Source: Niabella sp.
GTDB taxonomy: Bacteria > Bacteroidota > Bacteroidia > Chitinophagales > Chitinophagaceae
Direction of reading: 5' to 3'
Length of the DNA stretch: 64,000 nucleotides
Assembly: GCA_017744715.1 (NCBI GenBank)
Contig: JAGIAT010000006.1
Location: 124,001 to 188,000, forward strand
Numbering within the stretch: the first letter of the stretch is position 1; every line of letters starts with the position of its first letter. This document shows positions 42,817-51,525 of the stretch, in pieces. The notes below the pieces were generated by a model. It had not been told where the DNA came from and searched no databases. It saw nothing but the letters and a program-made list of their open reading frames with translations. A program made the translations under genes and the position numbers.

Positions 42817-44694
42817 TTGAATAAAGTACCTTTTTTAATTGCGGTTTTTGTGCTTCACTATACGGCTGTTGTGGCACAGGGCCTCTATATGCCCCGGAAT
42901 ATCCAGGATGCCGTTAAAAAAGGAACCCGCACCACCAATGGTTTGCCCGGTGCCCATTACTGGCAGAACCGCGGTGTGTACGTTATCAATGCTACAGTGA
43001 ATACAGCCGAGAAATCCGTTTCAGGCAGTGAGAAGATCACCTATTCCAATAACAGTCCGGATACCCTGAAATCAGTGGTGATCCGGTTTGTAAATAATAT
43101 TCATAAGCCGGAGGCTCCGAGAGCCGGGCAGGTACCCAGGGATTTTTTGACCACCGGGTTAAAGATGAGCCGGTTGGTGGTGAACGGAGAGCCGTACGCT
43201 GTTAATAGCGATGACTGGGGCACGGTAAATACTGTAGACCTGAACACCCCGTTGCTGCCGCGTTCAAAAACGGAATTTGAGATCGAATGGTCCTACCCGT
43301 TATCAAAGCTCAGCGGCCGCGAAGGTCAGATTGATCCCCATACGTTTTTCTGCGCCTATTTCTATCCGAGGATCTCGGTATATGATGACTATAACGGATG
43401 GGACCTGCTGCCGCATACGGATGGGGGTGAATTTTATAACGATTTTAATGACTACACGGTTTCCATCAGGGTGCCTACAAACTATGTAGTTTGGGCAACA
43501 GGATCCCTGGAGAATGCAAAGGAGGTGTTGCAGCCGGCGGCGTTCAGGCGTTTCAGGGAATCGATGAACAGTAATAAGGTCGTTCATGTGGCAACAGCCA
43601 AAGACATGGAGCAGGGGGCGGTTACCAATTTCAGCGAATGGAACGAATGGAAATTTACAGCCCGGAACATTACCGACTTTACATTTGCCACCAGCAACCA
43701 TTTTGTATGGGATGCGGGCAGCGTGGCAATTGCCGATGGCAACGGGTTAAAAAGAGTGAGTGTGCAGGCGGCTTACAAGGATACCGCTATCGATTTTAAA
43801 GATTATGTAGAATGGACCAGGTATGCCATCCGGTGGTATTCGGATAACCTGCCGGGGATGAACTATCCGTATCCGACCATGACGGCCATCCAGGGATATG
43901 CCGATATGGAGTACCCGATGATGGTAAATGACGCCTCGTTAAGAGACCTGATGGATTCCCGGCTGACCGTGGATCACGAAGTGGCACATACCTACTTCCC
44001 CTTTTATATGGGTATCAATGAAACCCGTTATGCATTTATGGATGAAGGATGGGCCAGCACCTTCGAATACCTGATCGGCATTTCCGAGAATGGAAAACAT
44101 GCGGCAGACAGCGCCTATAAAAGTTTCCGCATAAAGAACTGGATCACTAACCCTGCTACAGAAATGGACCAGCCCTTGATCACGATGTCGTCCCAGTTGT
44201 CGGGTGCCGGATATGGAAGAAACTCCTATGGAAAGGCGTCGCTTTCTTACCTGGCGTTGAAAGACTTGCTGGGCGATGTGCCGTTTAAAAAAGCCCTGCT
44301 CCATTATATGAACACCTGGGGTGGAAAACACCCAACTCCCTGGGATTATTTCTATTCCATTAATACCGGTGCGGGAAAGGATCTTACCTGGTTTTGGAAG
44401 AACTGGTTCTTTAGTAATCATTATATCGATCTTAAAATAAAGGAGGCCCGGCAGGGGGTTAATAATACAACCATCACGCTGGAAAACATCGGCGGGTTTG
44501 CGGTGCCTTTTGATGTGATCTTAAAGCCGGCAGATGGAAAGGAAAAAAGATTCCATTACACACCGGAGATCTGGAAAAATAAAGAAAAGACCGTTACGTT
44601 CTCCGTGCCCAGTGCCGGAAAAACAGCGTACGTTACCATTGATGGAGGCATTTTTATGGATGCTACTCCGGCGGACAATACATATCGGTTATGA
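42817..44694 (+). CDS. M1-family zinc metallopeptidase, exported
   Basis: A 625-residue protein with a signal peptide (MNKVPFLIAVFVLHYTAVVAQ) from a TTG start at 42817; no suitable ATG exists. The N-terminal half is the beta-sandwich domain of M1 aminopeptidases (VYVINATVNTAEKSVSGSEKITY). The zinc site is HEVAH (about residues 387-391) with the third ligand Glu in YAFMDEGWAS about 20 residues later. QGYADMEYPMMV replaces the usual GAMEN segment, so exopeptidase specificity is uncertain. It is inserted in the heme operon, 10 bp after hemE, with no obvious role in heme synthesis. Confidence 0.85.
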   Translation: MNKVPFLIAVFVLHYTAVVAQGLYMPRNIQDAVKKGTRTTNGLPGAHYWQNRGVYVINATVNTAEKSVSGSEKITYSNNSPDTLKSVVIRFVNNIHKPEAPRAGQVPRDFLTTGLKMSRLVVNGEPYAVNSDDWGTVNTVDLNTPLLPRSKTEFEIEWSYPLSKLSGREGQIDPHTFFCAYFYPRISVYDDYNGWDLLPHTDGGEFYNDFNDYTVSIRVPTNYVVWATGSLENAKEVLQPAAFRRFRESMNSNKVVHVATAKDMEQGAVTNFSEWNEWKFTARNITDFTFATSNHFVWDAGSVAIADGNGLKRVSVQAAYKDTAIDFKDYVEWTRYAIRWYSDNLPGMNYPYPTMTAIQGYADMEYPMMVNDASLRDLMDSRLTVDHEVAHTYFPFYMGINETRYAFMDEGWASTFEYLIGISENGKHAADSAYKSFRIKNWITNPATEMDQPLITMSSQLSGAGYGRNSYGKASLSYLALKDLLGDVPFKKALLHYMNTWGGKHPTPWDYFYSINTGAGKDLTWFWKNWFFSNHYIDLKIKEARQGVNNTTITLENIGGFAVPFDVILKPADGKEKRFHYTPEIWKNKEKTVTFSVPSAGKTAYVTIDGGIFMDATPADNTYRL

Positions 44695-44812
44695 AGCGGG
44701 TGTTATAAATGTTCATTTTTATCATACCGGTAAATGAAGATGTTATAAGGCATACGTTCCATCCGGCCAATAAAACCCACCCTGCGCAGCGGGGTAAACA
44801 AAAAACACAGGG

Positions 44813-45754
44813 ATGAAAAAAGAAGCAACAAACGCCTTTCGCCAGCAGTGGATCGAATACGTTTACGGATTGCAGGACCGCATCTGCAAGGCATTGGAAG
44901 CGGAAGATGGCCGGGCCGTTTTTAAAGAAGACAACTGGCAGCGCGGTGAAAATGGAAAAGGCGGTGGCGGACATTCCCGTATTATGGAGAATGGGGCCAT
45001 TTTTGAAAAGGCCGGCGTAAATGTTTCCGTAGTATACGGGCATATTACCGAGAAAATGAAACAGGTGTTACCGGTAAATGAAGGTACCTGGTTCGCCTGC
45101 GGCATCAGCCTGGTGCTGCACCCGGAAAACCCCTTCGTACCCACCACACATGCCAACTGGCGTTATTTTGAGGCGCACGATGAAGCAGGTACCGTTACGC
45201 ATCGCTGGTTTGGCGGTGGCGCGGATCTGACGCCGTATTATTTATTCGAGGAGGATGTGACCCACTTTCATACAACGTTAAAAGAAGCCATCGATCCGTT
45301 TGGCCTGGAGTTATACCCGAAGTATAAACAGCAATGCGATGTCTACTTTTCCAATAAGCACCGCGAAAATGAAATGCGCGGGGTAGGCGGTGTATTTTAT
45401 GATCATCTCTATCTGAATAACGAAGAAGAGGCGGCGCACTTACTGGCCTTTCAAAAAGCCAACGGAGATGCGTTCCTTGAGGCGTATCTTCCCCTGGTAC
45501 GGAAAAGAAAGAACACATCATACGATGCCGAGAACAAAAAGTGGCAGGAGATCCGGCGGGGGCGCTATGTAGAGTTTAACCTCATCCATGACCGGGGAAC
45601 GATTTTCGGACTGAAAACAAACGGCCGCACGGAAAGTATTTTAATGAGTTTACCGCCCACGGTCCGGTTTATTTATAATTACGAGCCGGAGCCCGGCAGC
45701 CTGGAAGATAAATTATTACAGGCCTGTAAACATCCGAGGGATTGGGTGTCGTAA
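44813..45754 (+). CDS. hemF: Oxygen-dependent coproporphyrinogen III oxidase
   Basis: A 313-residue enzyme that uses O2 to convert coproporphyrinogen III to protoporphyrinogen IX. Conserved segments are GGGGHSRIMENGAIFEKAGVN, HPENPFVPTTHANWRYFE, FGGGADLTPYYLFEEDVTHFH and YVEFNLIHDRGTIFGL. Length and ends fit the family. The window also holds the O2-independent enzyme HemN, so the organism can carry out this step with or without oxygen. A 118-bp gap separates it from the peptidase gene, the largest in the run, and an internal promoter may lie there. Confidence 0.96.
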   Translation: MKKEATNAFRQQWIEYVYGLQDRICKALEAEDGRAVFKEDNWQRGENGKGGGGHSRIMENGAIFEKAGVNVSVVYGHITEKMKQVLPVNEGTWFACGISLVLHPENPFVPTTHANWRYFEAHDEAGTVTHRWFGGGADLTPYYLFEEDVTHFHTTLKEAIDPFGLELYPKYKQQCDVYFSNKHRENEMRGVGGVFYDHLYLNNEEEAAHLLAFQKANGDAFLEAYLPLVRKRKNTSYDAENKKWQEIRRGRYVEFNLIHDRGTIFGLKTNGRTESILMSLPPTVRFIYNYEPEPGSLEDKLLQACKHPRDWVS

Positions 45755-45793
45755 GTCTCGAATCTCAAATCTGAAATCTGAAATCTGAATCCA
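45755..45793. repeat. Heptad repeat after hemF (5 units)
   Basis: GTCTCGA, ATCTCAA and three copies of ATCTGAA (45755-45789) fill the whole 39-bp gap between the hemF stop and the TTG start of the next gene. Confidence 0.8.
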
Positions 45794-46669
45794 TTGAAGC
45801 TTCTTTTTCTTATATACAGTTTCCTGATGCCGGCAGTGGTGGGTGCCCAAACGGCCCTGTATTACAACTGGAGCGGCTTCCCGTTGGAGATTTATGAGGC
45901 GCCTTCGGTAAAAGCAAAAGTGCTGGAAAAGATACCAGTTGGTCAAACGGTTAAAATCATTCCCGGCACAAACGGCCCGGCATATACCATCTACCTCAGC
46001 TACTATGGAGATACCACATCACTAAAAAGAGAAGGGACCGCAGAAATAAATAATGCCGGCAGTTTTTATCCGTTAAAGACCACCTGGGTAAAAGTAACCG
46101 GAAAGCAGGCTGCAGGCTATACGCTTTTGGGCTTCCTGTCGCGCATGCCTCACAAAAGATTGCATAAGGATCAGGAAGCGGATAACTATGTGGAAATTCC
46201 GGTAGCAGCAGCATTGAAGACCTTTTTTGGTAAGCCGGTGTTTTACCGGAAACAGGAGCTGAAAAAAGAGACGAAAGAAGAAATTCATTTTGTGGAACAG
46301 TACCGGTTTGCAGGCGGTGTTACATATAACGCCCTGCGGCAGTATGTAGAAAAGGATGGCCCCGGCGGTGAAGAACACCGCATCTTTTTACCCGATGCAT
46401 CCCTGCATGAAGCCGTTCTTTTCCTTTTAGAAATTACCAATGCCGCTGCTTACCGGCCGGAAGGGAAAAAAAATGCGAACAAGATAAAAAGCCGCTATGA
46501 TTTTTTTTCCTGGTGGTATCAGCCCAATCCCATTGATGAAAAGGGCAATACGGTAAAAGATAAAAACCGGGTAGATTTTGAGTACTATGCCGAGGGCGGA
46601 TCCAGCAGTGCTTCATTCATCAAAAAAAACGGGGGCGTTGAAATTGTATACTCCTATGGCGGGTGTTGA
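45794..46669 (+). CDS. Exported protein with SH3-like domain, unknown function
   Basis: A 291-residue protein. The TTG start at 45794 gives a signal peptide (MKLLFLIYSFLMPAVVGAQ). Residues about 30-110 look like a bacterial SH3-like domain (IYEAPSVKAKVLEKIPVGQTVKIIPG, then TTWVKVTGKQAAGYTLLGFLSR). The rest has no recognised family; it is rich in Lys, Glu and aromatic residues and ends in a single Cys (YGGC). It lies between hemF and hemB, and its leader is made of heptad repeats. A link to heme metabolism is not evident. Confidence 0.65.
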   Translation: MKLLFLIYSFLMPAVVGAQTALYYNWSGFPLEIYEAPSVKAKVLEKIPVGQTVKIIPGTNGPAYTIYLSYYGDTTSLKREGTAEINNAGSFYPLKTTWVKVTGKQAAGYTLLGFLSRMPHKRLHKDQEADNYVEIPVAAALKTFFGKPVFYRKQELKKETKEEIHFVEQYRFAGGVTYNALRQYVEKDGPGGEEHRIFLPDASLHEAVLFLLEITNAAAYRPEGKKNANKIKSRYDFFSWWYQPNPIDEKGNTVKDKNRVDFEYYAEGGSSSASFIKKNGGVEIVYSYGGC

Positions 46670-46707
46670 TACCTGTGCCGGAATATTAGTATTAAAATAC
46701 ATCGATT

Positions 46708-47691
46708 ATGATCTTACAACATAGAAACAGGATTTTAAGAAGAAGTGCCGCTATCCGCGATATGGTTGCAGAAACACAATTGCGGCCCGGCGATTTTATT
46801 TTACCGGTTTTTGTTACAGAAGGTAAGGGCGTGGTGGAAGCCATTAGTTCTATGCCGGGCTATTTCCGGCGCTCCCTCGATAAAACCGTAGATGAAGTAA
46901 AAGAGCTCTGGGGCCTGGGCATCAAAAGTGTATTGCTGTTTGTAAAATGCGATGATGCGCTTAAGGACAATACCGGCAGGGAAAGCTGGAACCCGGATGG
47001 GCTGATGCAACAGGCCGTAAAAGCCATCAAGAATGCGGTTCCGGAAATGGTGGTAATGACCGATGTGGCATTGGACCCCTATTCGGAATACGGGCATGAT
47101 GGCATTGTGGATGTAAAGAGCGGCTATATCCTGAATGACGAAACGGTGGAGGCGCTTGCAAAGATGAGTCTTTCGCATGCTGCTGCCGGTGCCGACTTTA
47201 TTGCACCCAGTGATATGATGGACGGACGTATCGGAACGTTCCGGAAAGCGCTGGAGGAAAGTGGCTACACGCATGTAGGCATCATGAGCTATTCGGCAAA
47301 ATATGCGAGCTGCTTCTATGGCCCTTTCAGGGATGCATTGGACAGTGCGCCGGGTTTTGGAGATAAGAAAACCTACCAGATGAATTATGCCAACCGGATC
47401 GAAGCGATCAATGAAACGCTGAAGGATGTGGCAGAAGGAGCAGACATCGTAATGGTAAAGCCGGCAATGGCATACCTGGATATCATCCGGGAAGTAAAAA
47501 ATGCCGTTACCGTTCCGGTAAGCGCCTATCATGTAAGCGGCGAATATGCCATGATCAAGGCGGCGGCAGAACGGGGCTGGCTGGATGAGGATAAAGCCAT
47601 CCTGGAAAGTTTAACGGCCATAAAACGAGCCGGTGCAGACCTAATTGCCACGTATTTTGCCAAAGATGCCGTTCGGTTATTACAGTCCTGA
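46708..47691 (+). CDS. hemB: Porphobilinogen synthase (delta-aminolevulinate dehydratase)
   Basis: A 327-residue enzyme that condenses two 5-aminolevulinate molecules. The two active-site Lys lie in SYSAKYASCFYGPFRDA and IVMVKPAMAYLDI. The metal-site segment reads DVALDPYSEYGHDG, where the zinc-binding Cys of the other class are replaced by Ala and Asp; this is the zinc-independent, magnesium-type form. It begins 38 bp after the SH3-like gene, and hemN starts four bases after its stop, so the two are translated together. Confidence 0.96.
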   Translation: MILQHRNRILRRSAAIRDMVAETQLRPGDFILPVFVTEGKGVVEAISSMPGYFRRSLDKTVDEVKELWGLGIKSVLLFVKCDDALKDNTGRESWNPDGLMQQAVKAIKNAVPEMVVMTDVALDPYSEYGHDGIVDVKSGYILNDETVEALAKMSLSHAAAGADFIAPSDMMDGRIGTFRKALEESGYTHVGIMSYSAKYASCFYGPFRDALDSAPGFGDKKTYQMNYANRIEAINETLKDVAEGADIVMVKPAMAYLDIIREVKNAVTVPVSAYHVSGEYAMIKAAAERGWLDEDKAILESLTAIKRAGADLIATYFAKDAVRLLQS

Positions 47692-47695
47692 TGTT

Positions 47696-49060
47696 ATGCA
47701 GCAGAACCTGATTCAGAAGTACAATATCCAGGGCCCCCGGTATACCAGTTACCCCACGGTGCCCTACTGGGAGCCCGTGCTTTTTACGGTGGAAGGATGG
47801 AAGGAAGCGCTGGTGCGCAGCTTCAGCGAAACGAATGCGAAACAGGGAATCAGCGTATACATACACCTGCCGTTCTGTGAAAGCCTGTGTACCTTTTGTG
47901 CCTGTCATAAACGCATCACCCGGCGGCACGATGTGGAGTTGCCTTATATCGAAACAGTTCTGAAGGAATGGAGCCTGTATTGCGCGCTGCTTCCGGAACC
48001 GCCGGTGATACAGGAGTTACACCTGGGAGGTGGTACGCCCACATTTTTCAGTCCGGACCATCTGGAGCGGTTATTAAAAGGTATCTTCTCAAAGGCCGTT
48101 ATTGCGCCGGCACCCGAATTCAGTTTTGAAGGTCATCCGAACAATACGACTACAGCCCATCTGCAAACCTTATCGGAGCTCGGCTTCAGGAGGGTGAGCT
48201 TTGGCGTGCAGGATTATGACCCTGCAGTACAGAAGGCCATACACCGGACCCAGTCATTTGAGCGCGTAGCCGCTGCAACGGCCGGTGCCAGGAGCGCCGG
48301 CTATGAAAGCATCAGTCATGACCTGGTTTTCGGATTACCCTTTCAAACCTGGGAATCCATGCAGGCAACAATTGAACGTACCATCGAATTAAAGCCAGAT
48401 CGCATCGCCTTTTATTCATATGCACATGTACCCTGGGTGAAAGGGGTTGGGCAGCGGGGATTCCGGGATACGGATCTGCCTTCACCGGAGCTGAAACGGA
48501 AATTATATGAATACGGCAAGGCATTGCTGGAACAGTCTGGGTACATCGAAATCGGCATGGATCATTTTGCATTGCCCGCGGACAGGCTGCACCAGTCATT
48601 AGATAACGGCCGGCTGCACCGGAATTTTATGGGGTACTCTTCGTCGGCTACCCGGGTTATGATCGGATTGGGCATGTCGGCCATCTCCGATTCCTGGTAT
48701 GCATTTGCTCAAAATGAAAAGTCGGTCGAGGCATATACAGCAGCGGTGCAAGCAGGTCGTTTGCCGGTAGTTAAAGGACATTTACTGGATGAAGAAGATC
48801 TGAAGATCCGGAAACATATCCTGAACCTTATGTGCCGGCTCCATACCTCCTGGGCAGAACCGGCAATGCAATTGGAAGCAATGCCGGCAATCATTGCCCG
48901 TTTGCAGGAAATGGAGCGCGACGGATTGCTGGAAATGGTTGATAAGGAGCTACAAGTTACAGAGAAAGGCCGCGCATTTGTGCGTAACATTGCAATGGCA
49001 TTTGATTTGCGTTTGATGCGGAAGCAGCCGGACACACAGATATTTTCCATGACCGTATAG
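47696..49060 (+). CDS. hemN: Oxygen-independent coproporphyrinogen III dehydrogenase
   Basis: A 454-residue radical SAM enzyme. The ATG at 47696 (MQQNLIQKYNIQGPRYTSYP) is used; the frame extends upstream into hemB without homology. The SAM cluster motif is CESLCTFCACHKRIT, where the CxxxCxxC and the following Cys match HemN rather than the HemW (YggW) group. GGGTPTFF, the SAM-contact segment, follows. FDHFALP-type sequence (GMDHFALPADRLHQS) is also HemN-like. It allows heme synthesis without oxygen, next to hemF for aerobic conditions. Confidence 0.95.
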   Translation: MQQNLIQKYNIQGPRYTSYPTVPYWEPVLFTVEGWKEALVRSFSETNAKQGISVYIHLPFCESLCTFCACHKRITRRHDVELPYIETVLKEWSLYCALLPEPPVIQELHLGGGTPTFFSPDHLERLLKGIFSKAVIAPAPEFSFEGHPNNTTTAHLQTLSELGFRRVSFGVQDYDPAVQKAIHRTQSFERVAAATAGARSAGYESISHDLVFGLPFQTWESMQATIERTIELKPDRIAFYSYAHVPWVKGVGQRGFRDTDLPSPELKRKLYEYGKALLEQSGYIEIGMDHFALPADRLHQSLDNGRLHRNFMGYSSSATRVMIGLGMSAISDSWYAFAQNEKSVEAYTAAVQAGRLPVVKGHLLDEEDLKIRKHILNLMCRLHTSWAEPAMQLEAMPAIIARLQEMERDGLLEMVDKELQVTEKGRAFVRNIAMAFDLRLMRKQPDTQIFSMTV

Positions 49061-49130
49061 GTTGCCGGACCAGTAATAGTGTTTTTCTATTTTCGTGTGA
49101 ATCGGTATTGATTCTATGGATGTCTTGATG

Positions 49131-49157
49131 AACCTGCTTGCCTGCTGTAGGCAGGTT
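49131..49157. repeat. Short inverted repeat downstream of hemN
   Basis: AACCTGC (49131-49137) pairs with GCAGGTT (49151-49157), and CCTGC/GCAGG inside gives an alternative hairpin. No T run follows, so it is not a clear terminator. Confidence 0.35.
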
Positions 49158-49207
49158 TCAGCGGGCTTTGAGTGATTCTGATTGAATAAAATGAGTACAA
49201 CGTTGAT

Positions 49208-49738
49208 ATGATACAAACGACAACCATAGCGGTAAACAAAACAAAGACCCTTCGTAACCTGGTGATGGCGGTATTGTTGTTGCTGTTGGGAATACTATTT
49301 GTGTTGAAACCCTTTTTGTTTATCAGAAGTGATGATCCGGGCGTAATTAAGATCATCGGATACATCTGCACCGCCTTATCCGGAATAGGGATCATTGTGT
49401 TTGTTCAAAAACTGCGGGATAAAAAAGAAGTACTGGTTATTGATGAAGATGGCGTCCTGGATCATTCCAGCGGTATTGCTGCCGGCAGGATATGGTGGAA
49501 GGATGTAAAAAATATCCGGGTAGAGCAGGTTGCAGGTCAGCCATTCATCATGCTTGAAGTAAAGAATCCCCAGGTATACCTTCAGCAACAGCTGAACCCT
49601 GTGAAGAAACGGGCCATGGAATTGAATTTCCAGCTTTACAAAACACCGGTGGGCATTTCCGCACAGTTTTTAAATATCGGGTCTGAACAACTGTTGCCAT
49701 TGCTGGAAGCGGCCTTTAAGGAGTTCAGGAGTAAATAG
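49208..49738 (+). CDS. STM3941-like membrane protein
   Basis: A 176-residue protein with two adjacent transmembrane helices (about 18-38 and 48-68) and a soluble C-terminal domain (about 75-176). The latter has VLVIDEDGVLDHSSGIAAGRIWWKDVKNI, a pattern of the PH-like STM3941 family. The biochemical function of that family is unknown. It stands alone between hemN and a long gap. The start at 49208 is the first ATG. Confidence 0.65.
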   Translation: MIQTTTIAVNKTKTLRNLVMAVLLLLLGILFVLKPFLFIRSDDPGVIKIIGYICTALSGIGIIVFVQKLRDKKEVLVIDEDGVLDHSSGIAAGRIWWKDVKNIRVEQVAGQPFIMLEVKNPQVYLQQQLNPVKKRAMELNFQLYKTPVGISAQFLNIGSEQLLPLLEAAFKEFRSK

Positions 49739-50137
49739 ACAGTAAGGGCTAAGAATCGGGGGGTAGCATCCGGATTTCAGAAACGAGGTTCAAATGTACC
49801 AGATCTGCACATTTGTGGCCTTAACGAAACGATATAGAAACAAGATGTCCGCATCCGGCACCGGACCGTACACCGGGCATTAAACCGCAGCCGGCACCGA
49901 AACAAGTCACGCTGCATTGCATGCACTCTTCAGCAGTAAACGGTTTCCGGCTCGCCTTGTCCGGAACACCGCCGGTTACCGGCAGTAAAGAAACCCTTGA
50001 AGCTGACATACAAGCCCCGCTTCTGCAAACTCGTCTCTCAAATCTGAAATCTCAAATCTGAATTCTGGATTCTGAAATCTGGATGCTCAAATCTCAAAGC
50101 TCGCCGCAAATCCCTTATTTTTATACAAACAAACTCC
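49739..50137. other. 399-bp gene-free region with repeats
   Basis: Contains a 7-bp inverted repeat (CAAATGT 49791-49797 / ACATTTG 49809-49815), several CCGGCACCG-like copies around 49856-49900, and the heptad array at 50033-50102. A 62-codon Cys-containing frame on the minus strand (49821-50009) has no family character. No gene was recognised. Confidence 0.55.
50033..50102. repeat. Heptad repeat before the MFS transporter gene (10 units)
   Basis: Ten consecutive heptads on the theme AAATCTG/C: GTCTCTC, AAATCTG, AAATCTC, AAATCTG, AATTCTG, GATTCTG, AAATCTG, GATGCTC, AAATCTC, AAAGCTC. It ends 35 bp before the ATG at 50138. Confidence 0.85.
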
Positions 50138-51439
50138 ATGCAAACGGCTTCTAAGAAAGTGATCAACGGGTGGGCGATGTACGATTGGGCCAACTCCGTG
50201 TACAACCTGGTTATTACCACTACTTTTTTCCCGATTTATTTTTTAGCGGTTACGGACAATGGTTCCAATGATCATAAAGTACGTTTCCTGGGAAGGCAGT
50301 TTATAAACTCAAGCCTGTACGATTATGTGCTGGCAGTGGCCTACCTGTTTGTTGCCATCCTTTATCCGATTCTTACTTCCATTGCGGATACGCGGGGAAA
50401 CAAGAAGAACTTTATGCGCTTTTTCTGTTATATGGGTGCGCTGGGTTCTGCAGTCCTGTTCTTTTTTACAAGTGATACGCTGGGCCTGGGTGTGGTAGCC
50501 TTTATGCTGGCGGCAATGGGATATGTGGGAAGTCTGGTATTTTATAATGCCTATTTGCCGGAGATAGCGGCTCCTGCAGACCAGGACCGCGTGAGCGCAC
50601 GTGGCTTTTCTTATGGATATATAGGCAGCGTCATTATGCAGGTGATCGGTTTTTTGCTGATCGTTTTAATGGAAGACAAAGGGCTGGCCACCCGGCTTAC
50701 TTTTTTGCTGGTAGGTATCTGGTGGTTCAGCTTTGCGCAGATCACCTTTTCCCGGTTGCCGCAATCAACGCAAACAGCCAGGATCGGTGGCCGGGTATTG
50801 CGGGACGGGTTCGTTGAAATAAAAAAAGTATACCAGCAGGTAAAGCTGATGCCGGTGTTGAAACGGTACCTGCGCGGCTTCTTTTTTTACAGCATGGGCG
50901 TACAAACCGTAATGCTGGCGGCCACCTTGTTTGGCAGCAAGCTCCTGGGGCTTCCGGATGACCGGCTGATCATATCGGTGGTGATGATACAGCTGGTAGC
51001 GGTTGCCGGCGCCTGGTATATGTCCCGGCTTTCGGCCCGTTATGGAAATATCCGGGTATTAATGGGCGTGGTCGTTTTCTGGATCCTGATCTGCATTGCG
51101 GCCTACCTTACTGCTATGGTAGCGGAAGGGGGAGGGAATGGAGAGTACCTGTTTTATGGACTGGCTGTAGCCGTGGGCCTGGTGATGGGGGGGATTCAAT
51201 CGCTCAGCAGGTCTACTTATGCCAAATTGATGCCGCATACAAAAGATACGGCATCCTTCTTCAGTTATTACGACTTTACAGAAAAGCTGGCCATTGTAAT
51301 CGGTATCTTTGCTTTTGGCTTTATTGAAGAGCAAACAGGCAGCATGAAGAATTCCATATTGTCATTGATCGTTTTCTTTGCCATTGGTTTTTTCTGGCTG
51401 TATTCCGCGCTGGTAAAACAAGGGAAGGCGGGGAATTAG
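50138..51439 (+). CDS. MFS transporter, UMF1/Atg22-like family
   Basis: A 433-residue membrane protein with about twelve helices. The start VINGWAMYDWANSVYNLVITTTFFPIYF is the signature of the UMF1 (Atg22-like) branch of the major facilitator superfamily. Later parts have AYLPEIAAPADQDRVSARGFSYGYIGS and GGIQSLSRSTYAKLMPH. The substrate in bacteria is not established; the yeast relative exports amino acids from the vacuole. It is a single gene with a heptad array in front and another behind it. Confidence 0.88.
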   Translation: MQTASKKVINGWAMYDWANSVYNLVITTTFFPIYFLAVTDNGSNDHKVRFLGRQFINSSLYDYVLAVAYLFVAILYPILTSIADTRGNKKNFMRFFCYMGALGSAVLFFFTSDTLGLGVVAFMLAAMGYVGSLVFYNAYLPEIAAPADQDRVSARGFSYGYIGSVIMQVIGFLLIVLMEDKGLATRLTFLLVGIWWFSFAQITFSRLPQSTQTARIGGRVLRDGFVEIKKVYQQVKLMPVLKRYLRGFFFYSMGVQTVMLAATLFGSKLLGLPDDRLIISVVMIQLVAVAGAWYMSRLSARYGNIRVLMGVVVFWILICIAAYLTAMVAEGGGNGEYLFYGLAVAVGLVMGGIQSLSRSTYAKLMPHTKDTASFFSYYDFTEKLAIVIGIFAFGFIEEQTGSMKNSILSLIVFFAIGFFWLYSALVKQGKAGN

Positions 51440-51443
51440 CCGT

Positions 51444-51500
51444 CAGTCAACAGCGGTCAGTTTTCAGTTAAGTCCGTTCCTAAAGACTAAAAACTTAAAA
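51444..51500. repeat. Heptad repeats between MFS and MBL genes
   Basis: CAGTCAA, CAGCGGT, CAGTTTT and CAGTTAA (51444-51471) are followed by CTAAAGA, CTAAAAA and CTTAAAA (51480-51500). Two themes sit within 60 bp. Confidence 0.7.
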
Positions 51501-51525
51501 ACATTTCACTTCTTACTAAAAGCAC

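Noticed and set aside
47645..47695. Longer N-terminus of HemN starting inside hemB
   Set aside because: The extra residues are the other frame of the hemB end; the conserved family start coincides with the ATG at 47696.
49821..50009. Small Cys-containing minus-strand frame in the gap after the STM3941-like gene
   Set aside because: Only 62 codons, in a stretch of CCGG-rich repeats, with no recognisable family and no promoter or neighbour to support it.
50033..50102. CRISPR array
   Set aside because: The repeats are 7 bases long, degenerate and without spacers; no cas genes are present in the window.
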